Assembly: GCA_019454045.1 (NCBI GenBank)
Contig: SKCR01033472.1
Span: forward strand, 372,001-436,000
Source of the DNA: Zanthoxylum bungeanum
Lineage: Eukaryota; Streptophyta; Magnoliopsida; Sapindales; Rutaceae
Direction: 5' to 3'
DNA: 64,000 nt
The notes beneath the pieces were generated by a model that did no database searches, had not been told where the DNA came from, and worked only from the letters and a program-made list of their open reading frames with translations. Positions within the stretch are counted from its first letter, which is position 1; the number at the start of each line of letters is the position of its first letter. The position numbers were made by a program, and so were the translations under genes. This document shows positions 11,326 to 25,085 of this stretch, one piece after another.

Positions 11326-13268
11326 CTAGGATCCTGTTAAAAAACACACAACCTTGACTTTGGCCAACAAGCTGTATGAAACTTAACTAGTTAGATCTCT
11401 AAGATTAATTGGATCACATCCAATTCCTAGATTCGGTAGGTGGACCTCCAAGTCCAAAATATATATCCAATATATATTTCCTAACCTTTTCCTCTGAATC
11501 AACTAAGCCTTGGCTTTGGCTCAACAAGCTTAATGATTCCAGTTAAGCGCGACCCATTGACAGTGGTTAGCTTCGTAATCCATGTCGATGTACAGAAGTG
11601 GCCTTGACTTTGGCCAACAAGTCACAAATGCCCAAGACATGCAATATGTAATAAAGTTTTCGTGGTTCAAACACATCCACGTTGGACAATGATCTTGACT
11701 TTGGCCAACAAACCAATACCAATCTTGGATCTTGAGAGAGAACCACTCAATCGAAGGAAAACACTTAATATTAAAGTGAGCGTTTTTCGCGTAAATTGGC
11801 AACCAATTTATTATCTTTGATTAGGTCTCATTATACACCCTTAAACATGCATTCTAAAAGCATAATAAGGCGTGATTAAAATAATAATGATATGCGGATG
11901 GATATATAACAATTTGTTCCTAGAACAAATTTCTCTCTTTCCTCTCTCCCGTTAGCACTTTACATACTTCTACCCAATTACATAATACATTAAAGAAACC
12001 TCATTTACATTGAGGGGAATTGGTGAGAAGAGAAATACAAAGAGATAAGGAGGTCAAAGGCTGGACACGCAGGTCCAATTAATAAATAAGTCCCATACTT
12101 ACAATAATTTCCAAAATTGCCCCCACCCTTCTAATATCCATCCGATATACATTATTCATACAAATACATCCAAGTATTCACACAAAGCATGTTGTTCAAT
12201 CAATCTAATCCAATTAATTAATTTTTGAATTAATGACCATCAAATGTTTATACAACGATTTGATTTGCGCGAGTCCAACTCATTTAAGAATAAATACTCA
12301 AAGTATGTATTCTTGAATTATATTGAACTACAATTTAAAATCAAATTTAAATTGTATTTAGTACTAATTCATATTTAATTCCAAATTAAATAATCACACT
12401 TATAATAGTGCCTTTTAGACTTGGATTCCAAATCCAATCTAAATGGGTCTCAAAGGCCCAATTAGCATCCAATACTATTTAATTAAAGTCCAATGGGCTT
12501 TCAATTAATTCTTTAGGCATGGGCTTTGGCCATTATGGATCCAACCCAAGATGTCAAGGCCCAAGTTAGGAATCACCCTATGCAACAAAATCAATTTAGG
12601 CCCATTAGGCCCAATTAAATTTTTAAAGGCCCAAAAGTCATATTTGGACTTTATGAAAATGGTTTTAGGCCCAATTGGATCCAACCCAATTGTCCAAAAC
12701 CAAACATGGCCCAACCAAGCCCATTAGCCCAAATATAACAAATTAGCCCAATCCAATTTAAAGACTAATTTATTATTAACATAATATTCCAAATATCACA
12801 TTAATTTAATTAAAGTGTAATTACCATAATTAATTGATTAATTTAATATTTCCAAAACATCAATTAATCAAATTAATCATACTTTAATTCTCAAATTCAT
12901 GTCCAACACAAAATTGAGGCAAAATCAATCCATTCCAACATGCTCAAGCTCAAGGCAATACATGCAATTAACATCCAATTTTGATTTCAATCCAATTAAA
13001 TCAACAATTAATATTCAATTTCATGCCAATTAACATATCCAATTGTCAAATTTCAAAATTTTCCATGAGCATTTCTAAGGCATACATTCGGCCATGCTAA
13101 GGAATTGGGGATTTTTGATCCAATCAATTTATCACAAATCCAATGATGCACAAATCCAATTCATCATCATACTAACACAACCAAACGATCAATTTAGACA
13201 AATCTTGCTCCAAGCAAAATATCCCAAATTAAAGTCCACAAACCCTAGATTCAAATCATGCTTAGATT
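11326..13268 (-). other. Copia H leader (5' UTR), no gene
   Basis: AT-rich non-coding sequence between the break made by D and H's primer-binding site. The part from ~12,780 to 13,260 resembles, inverted, J's leader at 39,520-40,060. Four copies of a word close to cttgactttggccaacaag lie at 11,353, 11,509, 11,603 and 11,693. A 90-codon minus frame at 11,530-11,802 covers three of them but resembles no gag that I know. True gag should have been here or just left of it and is not recognisable. Confidence 0.6.
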
Positions 13269-13281
13269 GTCTCTGATACCA
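13269..13281 (-). promoter_or_regulatory. tRNA-iMet primer-binding site of copia H
   Basis: The minus strand reads tggtatcagagac one base after the LTR end. This is the standard plant copia site, complementary to the 3' end of initiator-Met tRNA, with a single difference at the far end. Confidence 0.93.
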
Positions 13282-13282
13282 T

Positions 13283-15148
13283 TGTTAGTGCAATAGACAT
13301 GCCAAAGCTCTCTAAACATGATATAAGTGTGAATAATTCAAGTGGAGTTGCGGAAATACTCACATTGAACGGATGAGAAATTTCAAAACTTTCTTTGTTG
13401 TAGAAGCTTCAAGCTTTGTGAATGAGTTCCAAACTCTTGGGTGAGTTTCCCTATCACCTTAAAATGGCTCCCAAAGTGCTAGCTTTGATCAAAAATTGAA
13501 GCAAAATTTCACCTCCAAGAAGCAAGAAATTCAGCCAATAGAGGGAAGAGAAAAGATGAGTGAATAGTTGTGTTTTCCAAAAACAATTAGTTTAAAAAAC
13601 TTGTCAAGTTGGTGTGTTAAAGATTTGCATTAAATGAGCTCAACTACTTCCATAAACTTGTGACAAGTGATGTAAGTAAAGTGGGTCCCACCACTTTAAA
13701 TTCAAAATTTGAGTTGGCTCACACAACTTGACTTGGGCCCGGTTTCATTTAATTCGATTAAACGAATTTTCCTTCGCGATGTAATTAATCCAATTTAATT
13801 AAATAATAATGCCTAGAAAAATTATTACCAAAGTCACTTACAAATTAATTCGTTCGCCCGAATTAAAATCCAATTTTAATTCCGCGTTGAAATCAAATTT
13901 CAATTAATATATCCAATATATTACTTTAGCCCAATAAATAAATTAAATAGTAAAATCTAATTTAACTATTTAATTTACTTTGCCGATTAATTCCAAATTA
14001 ATAACGTTTTCTCTTCTAGATGAATTTAATCCCAGATAAAATTCTTGCCGCAATTATTCCCAGATTAATTCTTTCTCTCATAATTAATCCCAGATTAATT
14101 CTGTTCGAGTCAAATGTCATCGGTGAATCTTTGGGAAGCAACCTAAGAGATCCCTGGATATGTTGGCAGTAAATACGGTTGTCGGACTATCCGACACGTG
14201 CGTACCCCATACCACATTCTCACCGATTTATAATACATGGTTGGCTTCTAGCAAAGCACCGTGCCTACCTAATTCTCTAGAAACATATTCAACATGGAAT
14301 ATATATAATCTGTATCAAGCGTAGTATACAATGTATTATGTAATATGATCTAGTATCGGATGTCACATGCTAGACCTAGGGCTGGAATTGTGTCTGCCCT
14401 GTACGAAGCATATATCAGATCACTAGCAACTAGTTTCTATAATCGGATAATCATGACCTAGTCATACTATCCCGATAACTGCAACATTTAAGAGTACTAG
14501 TTTTGTATCCTTGCGTGATCATCTTCTCCATATGACTGAAGTGATACTTCCATCTTGACATCACACCCCATATACTACGATTCTCAGTATACCCAGAAGA
14601 GGCGTACAAAGAACCTGTTAAAGCTCTGGACGAAAAAAACCAAAGTATACTGATTGTCGTAAGTATTAGCGATGCAAGTCTCAGGTTAAGACCACATACA
14701 CCTACCCTGATTCGGATTCCCATAGACACATAGTCATACTACCAATGAGATTCCGAGGGGTCTATCCAGAGCGAAGCTGTTTCCGGTCCAACGGCTAACA
14801 GAACCTTCTATCACACTTCCATAAGTATCCAATACTTAAATATATGAGAACTATGCCGTTAAGCTTCTATAATGCGCACAAGTGTAATACTAGCCTATTC
14901 CGCATTATCGATGTCCAGTCTCGATAATACCACGACTAGGGATATTTAATGATTAAACCTTTCGTGGATTAATATTGTCTCATATCTTATTAATTCGGTA
15001 TTAATCATATGGACTTTTATCATTTATATATCCAAGTAATCCAATTACAAAATGATAAAAGAGCAATTTCCTTTGTCACATAGTTAATTTATACAAAAAC
15101 ACCATATCTCTTACAAATAGTGATGCTATGGGACATAATTGTCCAACA
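13283..15148 (-). mobile_element. Copia H 5' LTR (complete)
   Basis: On the minus strand it begins tgttggacaattatgtccc at 15,148 and ends cactaaca at 13,283, followed by the primer site. Length 1,866 bp. It is homologous to J's and I's LTRs in inverted orientation, for example the block with tagtcatactaccaatgaga near 14,735, but differs enough to be a separate subfamily. The right flank is caatc; the left partner is lost. Confidence 0.92.
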
Positions 15149-16760
15149 CAATCTGGATCGTATTTATGTTCGATTCATGAATAAGAACAACTTTTTTTTC
15201 CATAATATTACTTATTTATGGTAGTACTTCTTGCTTTTATATACATATTCGATCTAATTACGATTAGATTGAAACTAAATATGATTTAGTGATATGTATA
15301 TATTAGACAAAGACCCGATAATATATAATGTAGTGTGCAGTTACAAAATAGTTTGTAATTTACATTGGGATGTGTCACTACTAGAAGTATATTATCAGAT
15401 AAAGTTCCTGGTCAAGATTTATTAACACGGGTCGGACAGTAAATCTGCTAAGACCAGTACACGTCGTATATCGAGACTTGGTCTGATGGTTTATCCCAAT
15501 AAACCATGAGACTGGGGAGACTCGTATAGTCATGTAGGTGTTTATATTGGATAAATGCTGAACGACTCACCAAAGATTTCCTAATATATGGTACACCAAT
15601 GTCAATAGGAATCTTCTCGGGTCAAGTGAGCATATTGGTCATTTGACTTGAGATACCACTGTGGATGTATGAGGTATCCTCCACACTTTGATGGCAATCA
15701 CGTCACCGATCTATTTAGATCAGACCTCCACATGTTCGTTGGGTGTGAACTGATCCTCAGGATATCCTGTGCGTATCAAGATAGGATCCGTCAGTTCTGT
15801 GTACAGAGCATAGGTATTCAATATGGAATTAGCAATCTGTAAAATCCATGGGCCCGTGATGCACTGTAGAAGTAAGTTCTAAGTGTTATTAGAGATTGCT
15901 TATAGAATCGTCGATGAGATTATACCTATAGAGATTTGACATTTTTATCTATATCTCTGAGATAATCCGGATACCTGTGACAGAGGGATTATATGTATGC
16001 GATGACCTCGACTTGTATGGTTCAGAGAGTTTATCCGTGTTCATCATAATTTACGGGTGGGTAAATTATGGACACGAAATTAGATTTCATGATGGATATG
16101 CCTGAACCTAGAGAGTCTCACTAATGAAACATACTAATAGAGCGCTAAGGCTATCTTTGTAAATAATATTGATTATTTATAGATCGTTTAACGGTTAAAC
16201 AATAGATACACGCTTTAAGGGTTTTACCGGCTATTTCCTAGTTTTTTATTTAAATACTTGATTTTACTGAATCCACATTAATTAATTGTCAAATAAAGTA
16301 TTTGACACTTGTCACAATATATGTATTATGGAATATTTAATTTAAATATTATACATATATTTGGATATTTATATTTTTAATTATCTAATTATTTAATTGT
16401 TAAATAATTAGATTAATTAAAATGGATGACAACTTGATTTTTGGCATAATTTAATATTGATTAAATTTGTAAGAATCAAAATTCCCATTTTGCCCTTATA
16501 GATTCAGTCAAACTCTTATTTTTTAAGCTTGGATTTTTCCTTTTGCTTCACTTTTTGGCTTCAAAATAGATTACAAAAAAAGGAGTTAGAAAGAAAAAAA
16601 AACCTAAGTGCTAAAGGAGATTTGTGAAGAAAACCTTGAAAATTAAGGTAATTTCATACTTTTCTTTACTTGAAAATTATTTCTATGCCTTTACACTTCA
16701 ATAATGATGTTGCCATGTTTTCTCTATTCTCTTGGGTTTGTAATAAGTTTGTTTGAAGCA
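15149..16760 (+). mobile_element. Copia G LTR fragment
   Basis: The sequence matches F (23,700-24,870) block by block, e.g. gacttgagataccactgtgg here against gactataggataacactgg there, and gaacctagagagtctcac against gaacttagagagtcactc. H is inserted about 40 bp from its expected start. The 3' part (16,480-16,700) looks like the transcribed end of a copia LTR, but I cannot fix its right boundary. No coding sequence. Confidence 0.65.
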
Positions 16761-17639
16761 TGAATCAAAGGTGTTAGAATCTGTATTTTGTAAATGAAGC
16801 TTATTAAGTGTTATTAAGCTTACTTTTAGTTATTTGATAACTTGGTAGTCATTCTAGAGTTTCTTAGCCACTTATAAATGACCTATAATTGTTCTTGAGT
16901 TGTTTCGTGGTGGTGAGACTTGTTTGGTGTGGTAAGGATTGAATTAAAGTATTGAATTTAATTATTTGGTGTTAATTGGTCTATTGGACAATTTTGTAAG
17001 ATTATGGTTAATAACCCTTTCCAAATTTGGGGCTTTTCATATATGTGTTGTAATTTGATGTATATATGATGCATATTAAATTTGGGATTGATTGGATTTG
17101 AACTTGACATGTTTTGAACTAAAAAGTACCAAATTGCAAATCCTGGAAAATAGAGGGACTTCTCGGCAATTTGGGAAATTATTGATTTCTTGAATTTCAA
17201 TTTGTATTTACATGTATAAGACATGTATAAATCATTTTGGTAGTGATTTGGAATCACCTAATTATGTATTTGACAATTAGGAATAAAATGATCAAAATAT
17301 AAGTTTTGGGGTTTTTGGTAATTACTGAAAAATCTGGAAATTGTTTTTTTCAGAATTCTATTTTTCATGTATATTGGATGTACAAATCATTTTGGTTGTG
17401 ATTGGAAATTACCTAAGCTTGTTTTGAACAACTTAGGACTAAAATGATGAAAAAAGAAAGTTTTGGGGTTGTATGGTAATTACTGAAATTTTGATTTCTG
17501 GGTTAAAAATTCTGTTTTTGAGTATTGAGTGATTAAAATAAATAAGTTTATTTTAATTACTCAAGAAAAATTAAAGAAATTGGAAAATTTGATTTTCTCG
17601 CATTCCGCTGCGTAACCCGGAATTGCTGCCTAAAACCCT
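16761..17639. other. Unassigned AT-rich stretch with a diverged tandem duplication
   Basis: No gene seen. About 17,209-17,343 and 17,361-17,505 are two diverged copies of one ~150-bp unit, both containing aaatcattttggt and gttttggggtt...ggtaattactgaaa. It may be part of the chromovirus LTR or G's internal region; I cannot decide. Confidence 0.5.
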
Positions 17640-19172
17640 AACACTTATTACTAATGCTATTAATTTATGAAGCTAAATTTCTACAAGTATCTAATTGATT
17701 TGATTGTTGGTTGGATGTTGATTTTTTTTATCTAAAACAAACAAGTAAATAAAATTAAGGTAGATTTCAGAAGGAATTAATGATATGAAAATGTCCATGG
17801 TTGTGAATCCTACCAATATTCTTCTAAAGATGAGTTGATTACCTTCTGCTTATGTGATATACTAGTTTATTAACCTGAAACACGACGATATACGAAAGCC
17901 TCTTCCGATGGTAAGATGCAAACACCCAAAATAACCCAATTAACTATATTCCTATGTTAATTAAGAAACTTCGAATTCATTAAGTTTAAGTTCCAATTAT
18001 GGCTACATGTATATTCATATCCTGGAAGGAAATCTCTAAGGTGAGTATGAGATCGTGAGCTATTGAGTTTACGGCTAAACCTAAAATCCCTTTTCCAAGT
18101 TCATTTTAAGTTTACCTAATCAATCTTATTAGTGGCCAATTAACAAGGAGTATTAAGAACTAGACTCAATAAATAAACCAAAACATCACATAAGACATAA
18201 GAAAATTTAACTTATTAAATCATTGATATTGGTTTTCATCACAACCCTAGACATCATATTTAGTTACGACACATATCTAGGACTACAAAAGACATAAATA
18301 AATAAAACATCATAAAACTACTTGAAAACTAAAAAGTTGAAATAAAATAATTAAATAAAATACTGGGGGGTTAGGGGATCCACTTTTAATATTTCAAATC
18401 TAAAAATCTCTCTTATTATAATATATAAATTTGCATTAATTTACCAACCGATCATATAGGCGGTATCCAATTAAGTTATGTTTTAATTAACTCCAACTGA
18501 CCATAAAAGTGGTATCCAATTACGTCATGTTTTTAAATAATTTATATATTATAAAATAAGAGAGATTAATCTAAATTATCCTAATAAAAGTTTCACCTTT
18601 CACCATAGCAGAAAGAAGTTACGTACTCAAGCTTTAAGTAAAACAAACAAAGTTTTATTCCTAAAATAAAAAAGAAAATACAAGAAAGCTGAAATTAAAC
18701 AAACAAGATACTCTCTTCTTAGTATTCTATAGAAATTCCCCAGAAGAATGTATGAAGAAATCCTCTGATTTGGGCTATAATTTAGAGGTTTCAAAATCGG
18801 CCCGCTTCGTGATGCGCGCTACAGTATTGTCGGCAGACTGAATTATTAGGTCGGTGTCGCGACGCGTTGAGGGTTGAGTGTCGCGAATCATGCTACAGTG
18901 GATGACATGTCTCGGCAGGAAACTTCAGTGAATAATTGCTTACGCTTCGTGTGTGCATATTCCTCTGCATCGCGACGCGCTTTGTAAAATTCCAATTTTG
19001 CCTTTTTAATCCAAATTTCGTCGTTTTAGCCCCGAATTGATTCCAGTGAGTCCTGGTATTTTATTTATCTACAAAATAAACACAAACACATCAAAACATT
19101 CATAAAACTTGAGAAATTATAAAAATATTAAGTAAAATGGGCGGTAAATATTGATATATTTTCCGCTCATCA
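17640..19172 (-). mobile_element. Reversed fragment of the solo-LTR family
   Basis: The minus strand begins tgatgagcggaaaatatatc at 19,172, like the solo LTR at 7,765. Matching blocks follow, including inverted ggtatcc...ccgaccaa-type repeats near 18,445-18,530 and cctcttccgatgg at 17,899. The last ~60 bp of the LTR are missing on the left. It is more diverged than the solo LTR and no target duplication is visible. Confidence 0.75.
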
Positions 19173-20274
19173 GAGGAAAAAATGATTTCCAAAGAAATAC
19201 ATTTTAAATTTGATGCATTTCGGCTTTGTTTATGATATTATACTATACGATATGTTTCCATCGCAGTGCTTGATGATTTTATATTTTTGACCCTCCGTGA
19301 TGCTTGTATAGGGATTTGCCTAACTGCAGTGGGTCGACCCGACCTTCTATCGACAGGGGATCGTTTCGTTCATTATCTGATCTATGCGCACAATTTGGGC
19401 ATTGGACACTTGTTTATGTTTCGTCCAGTGAGTTAAGCTGAATGCTCGATATGGAATTACGATAATAGATTTTGAAACTGATTTTGTTTAAAGTAAAAGA
19501 GGTTTTCAAATTTATTTTCAAAATAGTTTTTGAAAGAGATTGTTTTACATTTTCTATTTTGAATGATGACAGAGATTGATAGATTTCAGACTATCAATAT
19601 CATAAGAGCATGTATGATTATACATCACTTCTGGTTGTGACGATAGATGTATTTGTTTGTATAAAGGTTTATGTTAGTTACAAGAGTATGTATGTAAGTT
19701 TATGGTTAGTCACATATCTTTTGAGTTCTATGATAATTATGTATGCTATGTTGTCAGCCATACAAAGTTGTATGTGCTATGGGATATATACGTATGTAAA
19801 CTTTGATGTTGTTACCGTTTACATAAATGATATGGAATAACATGATGCGAAATGAATGTGTACCATTTCTTATTGTGGACGATATAGATAGTATTATATT
19901 CGTGTTAAGTTTCTGTTTTGATACTGTGTTGGATTGCGTGTAAAGAACATGTGTTATATTCCTCGTTTTGGATGATGTAAGTGATTGGCTACATATAATC
20001 CTTGTTCGACTTTTGGTGGATGAATTCAAAATGGCTGAGCAAGTTTCTATGAATGAATATGGGTTGAAATGAAAAATTTGATTTGATTGTGCGAATGTTG
20101 ATTCGATGTGTTTTGTTTTTAAAATATAATGAGTGGTAATGATGTATGAAATACGTGACCTTTGAAAAGGTGTAAAGTGAGAGGATTCCTGATTATGGAG
20201 AAGATTATAACGTACGTGTGTTCGATTCCGAATAGTTGGACGTAAAGATGGAGACATTTCGAGGATGAAATTTT
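19173..20274 (+). other. Chromovirus (Tekay/Del-like) remnant upstream of its PPT
   Basis: The last ~100 bp before the PPT, with catttcgaggatgaaattttt, resemble the end of the internal region of Tekay/Del-type gypsy elements. The rest (19,173-20,150) has no recognisable integrase or chromodomain; the word gggtcgacccga at 19,332 is LTR-like. The 167-codon minus-strand frame at 19,754-20,257 has no recognisable domain and is probably chance. Confidence 0.5.
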
Positions 20275-20289
20275 TATAAGGAGGGGGGA
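20275..20289 (+). promoter_or_regulatory. Polypurine tract of the chromovirus
   Basis: ataaggagggggga directly before tgtaatatcccggg, a typical PPT-LTR junction for Tekay/Del-like elements. Confidence 0.85.
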
Positions 20290-21770
20290 TGTAATATCCC
20301 GGGTTTTTCGGAACAGTACGAGAAATTTTTCGAATTAAAGTGAAAGATTGGAAAAGGATGGTATTCGAAAATTAGACTTCATGTGTTGAAAAATAGGTGG
20401 GAATATTTTTAAGTGAAGTTTCGACGCATTGGAAAACGTGTGGTTCTGAGAACTGGTTACGTGATTTCTGATTTTATCATTATACGCGTAAAAATTTCTT
20501 GTTTCTGCTATAAAAATTGCAAATGAACTCCGATTGAGCTGATTCTTGAACCATCACACTCATTTTTCCGGGACGAACAACTTTCGTGTTGAACACTTTT
20601 TGCAATTTGCATCAAAATTGTGAATTTTCGAGAAAGTCTATAAATTGAAGAATGGGTAAAAGATACCAAATCCTTCACCCCACCCCTCTACCTTGTGGTG
20701 GACAGCGGCAGCCCCCAGGATGCCGGCAACTGTGCGAATGAGAGGAGATATGCGAGAGTTTGGGCTTTTCGATCCTGGCTCGTCCCTTTGTTTCACGGCC
20801 CGAGCCACCCACCAAATTGAAGCTCTCGGAGAGTACTACAAGTTGGCAGTGACAGATTTTTCATTCCATACCTGGCTGCATGTGAAACGAGGAAGAAAGC
20901 TTATGATGAATAGTGGCCCACTGTGAACAATAACATTGATCAAAATTTCGTCGATTCCAGCGCATTCGTGGGATTGTTTGGAGTTCGTATATGCCTTTGA
21001 AATCTCGGTAAGACCTCGCAGTAAAAATCCGCAAATTTCAAGTTTATAGTTAAATGTTCGGATGTATTCAGTAGCTTCGTAGAGTAGAGTATTGATATAA
21101 ATTGAATTGTTTGAGTATTAGTGTATTAAATATGAAAATTAGATAGAATCTGAGTGAAAGCGGAACGAGTTTGATTGATACGTTAGAATATGCAAGTTTT
21201 CGGTAAAAGTGGGTTTTTGCGTATAAATATTTGTTTTGGTTTTGATGATAGTTATGAGTTATTTATGATATTACGAACATGTTTGGATAAATTCAGATAG
21301 GTTCGGGACCTTTCCGTAGCGTTTGTGGAAATTTTTTCTCAGAAGATTTTCTAAAAATGCGTAAACCGAGAATTTAAGTTAACTAACCACTTGGGTTAGT
21401 TTGTAATGATATTTTAGGATTACTGGAATTGAAAACATTGAAATTGGACTTGATTCGATTTTCCCAGAAAGATCCGGAACTTTGTCAAAGTTAAGTCAAG
21501 AATTTCATAAGTTACGATTCTAACGATGTTTCACCATTTATTTTGACAGACTTGACTAGGACCTGGAGTGCTCGCGAAGCCAGGTAAGTAACCATGCAAT
21601 GAGAACTTTAGATTGGTGAATTCATATTTTGGTTATACATATGTATGTGTGTGTATATATATATATATTATTGACATGTTAGGTTAAAAGAATATATTTA
21701 AGAGATATTCTTGAGAACAAAGTTCGAGATTACGTATGGTTAGAATAATCGACTACCACATGTATAGATC
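20290..21770 (+). mobile_element. Chromovirus 3' LTR, 5' part
   Basis: Begins tgtaatatcccgggttttt after the PPT. A TATA-like word, ctataaattg, lies at about 20,638. The block ccaggtaagtaaccatgcaa at ~21,580 precedes an AT-dinucleotide run (21,650-21,670). It is interrupted at about 21,771 by a reversed copia LTR fragment, and I cannot locate the LTR end. The frame at 20,693-20,926 is not recognised. Confidence 0.7.
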
Positions 21771-22391
21771 CTTTCATCAACTCCATATGACTGGAGTGAC
21801 ACTTCCGTCTTGACATCACACCCAACACACTACGATTCTCAATATACCCAGCATTGGCGTACACAGAACCTGTTAAAGCCCTGGACGACCGCAACCAAAG
21901 TATATCGATTGTCGCAAGTATTAGCGGTGCAAGTCTCAGGTTAAGACCAAATACACCTACCCTGATTTCGGACTTCCATAGACACATAGTCATACTACCA
22001 ATGAAATTCCGAGGGGGTCTATCCAGAGCAAAGCTGTTTCCCGTACCATCGGTAAAACACACCTCTTATTACACTTGCATGAGTATCCTATACCCAAATA
22101 TATGAGAACTATGCCGTTGTGCCCTCACAACGCGCACAAGTGTAATACTAGTTTTTTACGTATTCATCGATGTCCAATCTTGATAATGCTCTGACTAGGG
22201 ATGTTTAATGATTTATCCTTCGTGGACTGATACTGTCTCATATCATTCTCAATCCAGGAACAAATCACAGAGACCTCCTATCATTTATATATCTCGGTGA
22301 TCTAATCACAAATGATAAGAGTGCAATCTCCTTTGTCACATAGTTAATTTGTACAAATAGTGACGCTATGGGTCATAATTGTCCAATAGTT
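21771..22391 (-). mobile_element. Reversed copia LTR fragment
   Basis: Inverted match to the first ~640 bp of the J/H-type LTR, including ggtcataattgtcca at the right end (the LTR start) and tagtcatactaccaatg at ~21,990. The rest of the LTR is missing, so this is a truncated piece lying in the chromovirus LTR. Short frames on both strands here are chance. Confidence 0.82.
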
Positions 22392-23234
22392 TTTGTATTT
22401 GCATGTAATGATAAACTATGGATAAATTGAGTATGTAAGATTGGTAAATGAAGTAAGTCATGATTTCTAAATTTGTATTTGCATGTGTAGATGTGTGTTA
22501 TTAGAATAAGTTAGTTAATGACTAATGCATACGATTTAGTTGTATAAAGGTTTAGTTGGTATAAGCTAAGTCTTTCCTGATTGATAAAAGTATGTGATTG
22601 ATAAGATACGAATATTAATGAAAATGTATAATGGGTAAGACACTATATCATTGTTTCAGAAAGAGTTTTGAAAATGGTGTATGTTTGATCAATAGGTAAA
22701 GTATATGGGGACATTAAAAGGGTATGGTATCAGAAATCATAAATAATGGGTGTATTCATATATTTGATGTATATACGTATTTGTACAATGATTCAGATGA
22801 TAAGAAATGTTTGGCATGTATGTGTTTGTGTCACGTGATATGTATGCATGTATGTATGTTTGATTGGTTTATATTCTCACGATATAGAACTCGAGCTGGT
22901 TAGGAATCCGTTCGGATGAAATTCATCTCATACATATTCTAAAATTGGTAATGAGTCACGTACGAGCATTGTATGTGTAAGCCATTAATGTGTTTGTATT
23001 ATTTGACGATGTATTCTGTGATGTAATGATTGTTATATGTGTTTCATTATCGGTTGTATGATGATTGTAAGTATATCTGTGTATTTGTATATGTATGACA
23101 GAACCCGTAATATGTATGGATAGTCTATGCTTATGTGAAATGAATGGATGATTTGAAAATCGATGTGGATATCAGATATCATAAAGCGTGGATGGTAAGT
23201 TGTATTAATATATTCAAATTTTACATTCTTTTTA
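22392..23234. other. Unassigned AT-rich sequence, probably chromovirus LTR or leader
   Basis: No gene, repeat array or known boundary seen. It contains many tatgtatg words. It lies between the reversed copia LTR piece and an RT fragment. Confidence 0.4.
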
Positions 23235-23666
23235 AAAACTTTGTCAATGGTGTTGAAATGATAGAGAATCAATAGATAAAACATCGGTAATACCCTATTA
23301 AACGAAGAAACTTCGTACCTCAGATGCACTGGTAAGAGGTTCTTAGTTAACCACTGCTTCAATCTTCTAGGGATATGTATAAACATTTCTCCTGAAATGA
23401 CATCGCACAAGAATACAATTTTTTGAAGGCAAAACTCAGACTTGCTAAACTTGGCATATATATGTTTCTACCTCAATTACTGTAAAACTATTCTTTGATG
23501 TTCTTTATGCTCTTCTTTGCTACTATAATACATCATGATGTCATTGATAAATACAATGACAAACTTATCTAAGTACTATCTGAATACTCGGTTTATCAAG
23601 TCCATAGATGCAGCTGGTGCATTAGTTAACCCGAACAACATTACTAAGAACTCATAATGTCTATAG
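23235..23666 (-). pseudogene. Ty3/gypsy chromovirus RT fragment
   Basis: Minus-strand translation with frameshifts gives [45 protein letters not shown] and SEVRSFF...GYYRCFIYRFS, the RT-to-RNase H segment of Tekay/Del-like chromoviruses. The catalytic F/YxDD reads FIND, so the first Asp is lost, and stops are present. It is opposite in orientation to the LTR at 20,290, so the two may come from different copies. The right end is cut by copia F. Confidence 0.85.
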
Positions 23667-25085
23667 TGTTGGAGTTGGTACTTGAGTACCAATCTGAACA
23701 ATGCATTGGACAATATATTTTATTATTTATAATAAAATAACTACATATTCATTTCAATTTTTTTAATGGTAATTATTATTGTGTCATTATTTCTTAGTGC
23801 ATATTGGTTTAATATATACATATTCATTTTTATACGAAGAGTGACACCGATCTTAGAATAGTCATATAGTAATACTGGACATTGAGTGTGGTCCGATATT
23901 CGGATAATATTACTATTAAAAATTATTCTTAAAGTGTGTGTGTATGTGTGTGTGTCTATATATATTTCTAGTTGTTGGTTTTTCAATACGATCGAATTCT
24001 AATAACCTAGAAGACTAGCACTTGTCGTATATTGGAATTAGATTTTCAATGGTCTAACCCAATGGACCATAAGCAATGGAAGCTTGTATATATATGTGGG
24101 TATTCATTGGAGTGATTACTGAGTGACTCACAGATAATTACAAATAGTTGGTAGTATAAGCCACCGTCAATAGCAATCTCCTCAGGTCGAGTAACATATG
24201 TGATCTTTTGACTATAGGATAACACTGGTTTTTTTTTTGTAATCCTCAACACTTAGATGACATGTATGTCAGAGATTTTTCATGGTCTGACTATTAGATG
24301 TTCATTGTTTGTGGATCTATGCACTCGTTAATCGGTGCATATCAAGATGGGATCCATATGTCTGAATATGTACCAAAAAAGATTTAGGTATCCACGTTTA
24401 TGAGACAGGATTCTTAAGACTTTGGCCAACACCAATTATCTAGAGTTGATCGTATATACATCATAAATTGTGTTATGATAGTTATAGAGAATCGTGGACA
24501 TGTCGACAATATAAGATGTTTACTTTGGAAACTTGACTGTATAATCTATGTTTTCTAAGCACAACTCGGATAGCTTACGACGAATAAATATTGTTAAACA
24601 TATGTGATGACATTAACTTGTATAGTTCAGAAAAGTCATTCGTGTTCTTCAAAATTTTAGAGGTGGTCGAATTACGTACATATGAGTTAGGGTCATATGA
24701 CGAACGTGTCTGAACTTAGAGAGTCACTCAATATGAAGTGTACTCATTGAGCATTTGGGTAGCTAATCATATTTGATAATAAAAATATTTGATATTAAAA
24801 TTATCAATTAAAATAATTAAGTATTATTGGATAATATTAATTATTTACTAGACCAATTGGGATTAATTAGATTAATCAAATTTATTTATTTATTAAATAA
24901 ATAATCACATAAGGGCAATATTTCAATTTCATAAATATCTTTACAAATGGAGGATATTTTGGTAATTATAAAATATGTATTAATAGGTGTGCATGCACTT
25001 GTTTTAATTTGATTAATCATGTTGTGAAACATAATTATTAGATTACACCTAATTTGCATATTTGGAAAAATGAGATTAAGCCTAC
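23667..25085 (+). mobile_element. Copia F LTR fragment
   Basis: Starts tgttggagttggtacttg exactly where the RT sequence stops, preceded by tatag, a possible target duplication. It matches copia G over 24,090-24,760. It contains a TG microsatellite at 23,934-23,954. It runs to 25,085, where Ogre element A begins; its own end is not seen. Confidence 0.65.

Noticed and set aside
19754..20257. 167-codon minus-strand frame
   Set aside because: No recognisable domain, biased composition, and it lies across non-coding chromovirus sequence next to a PPT.
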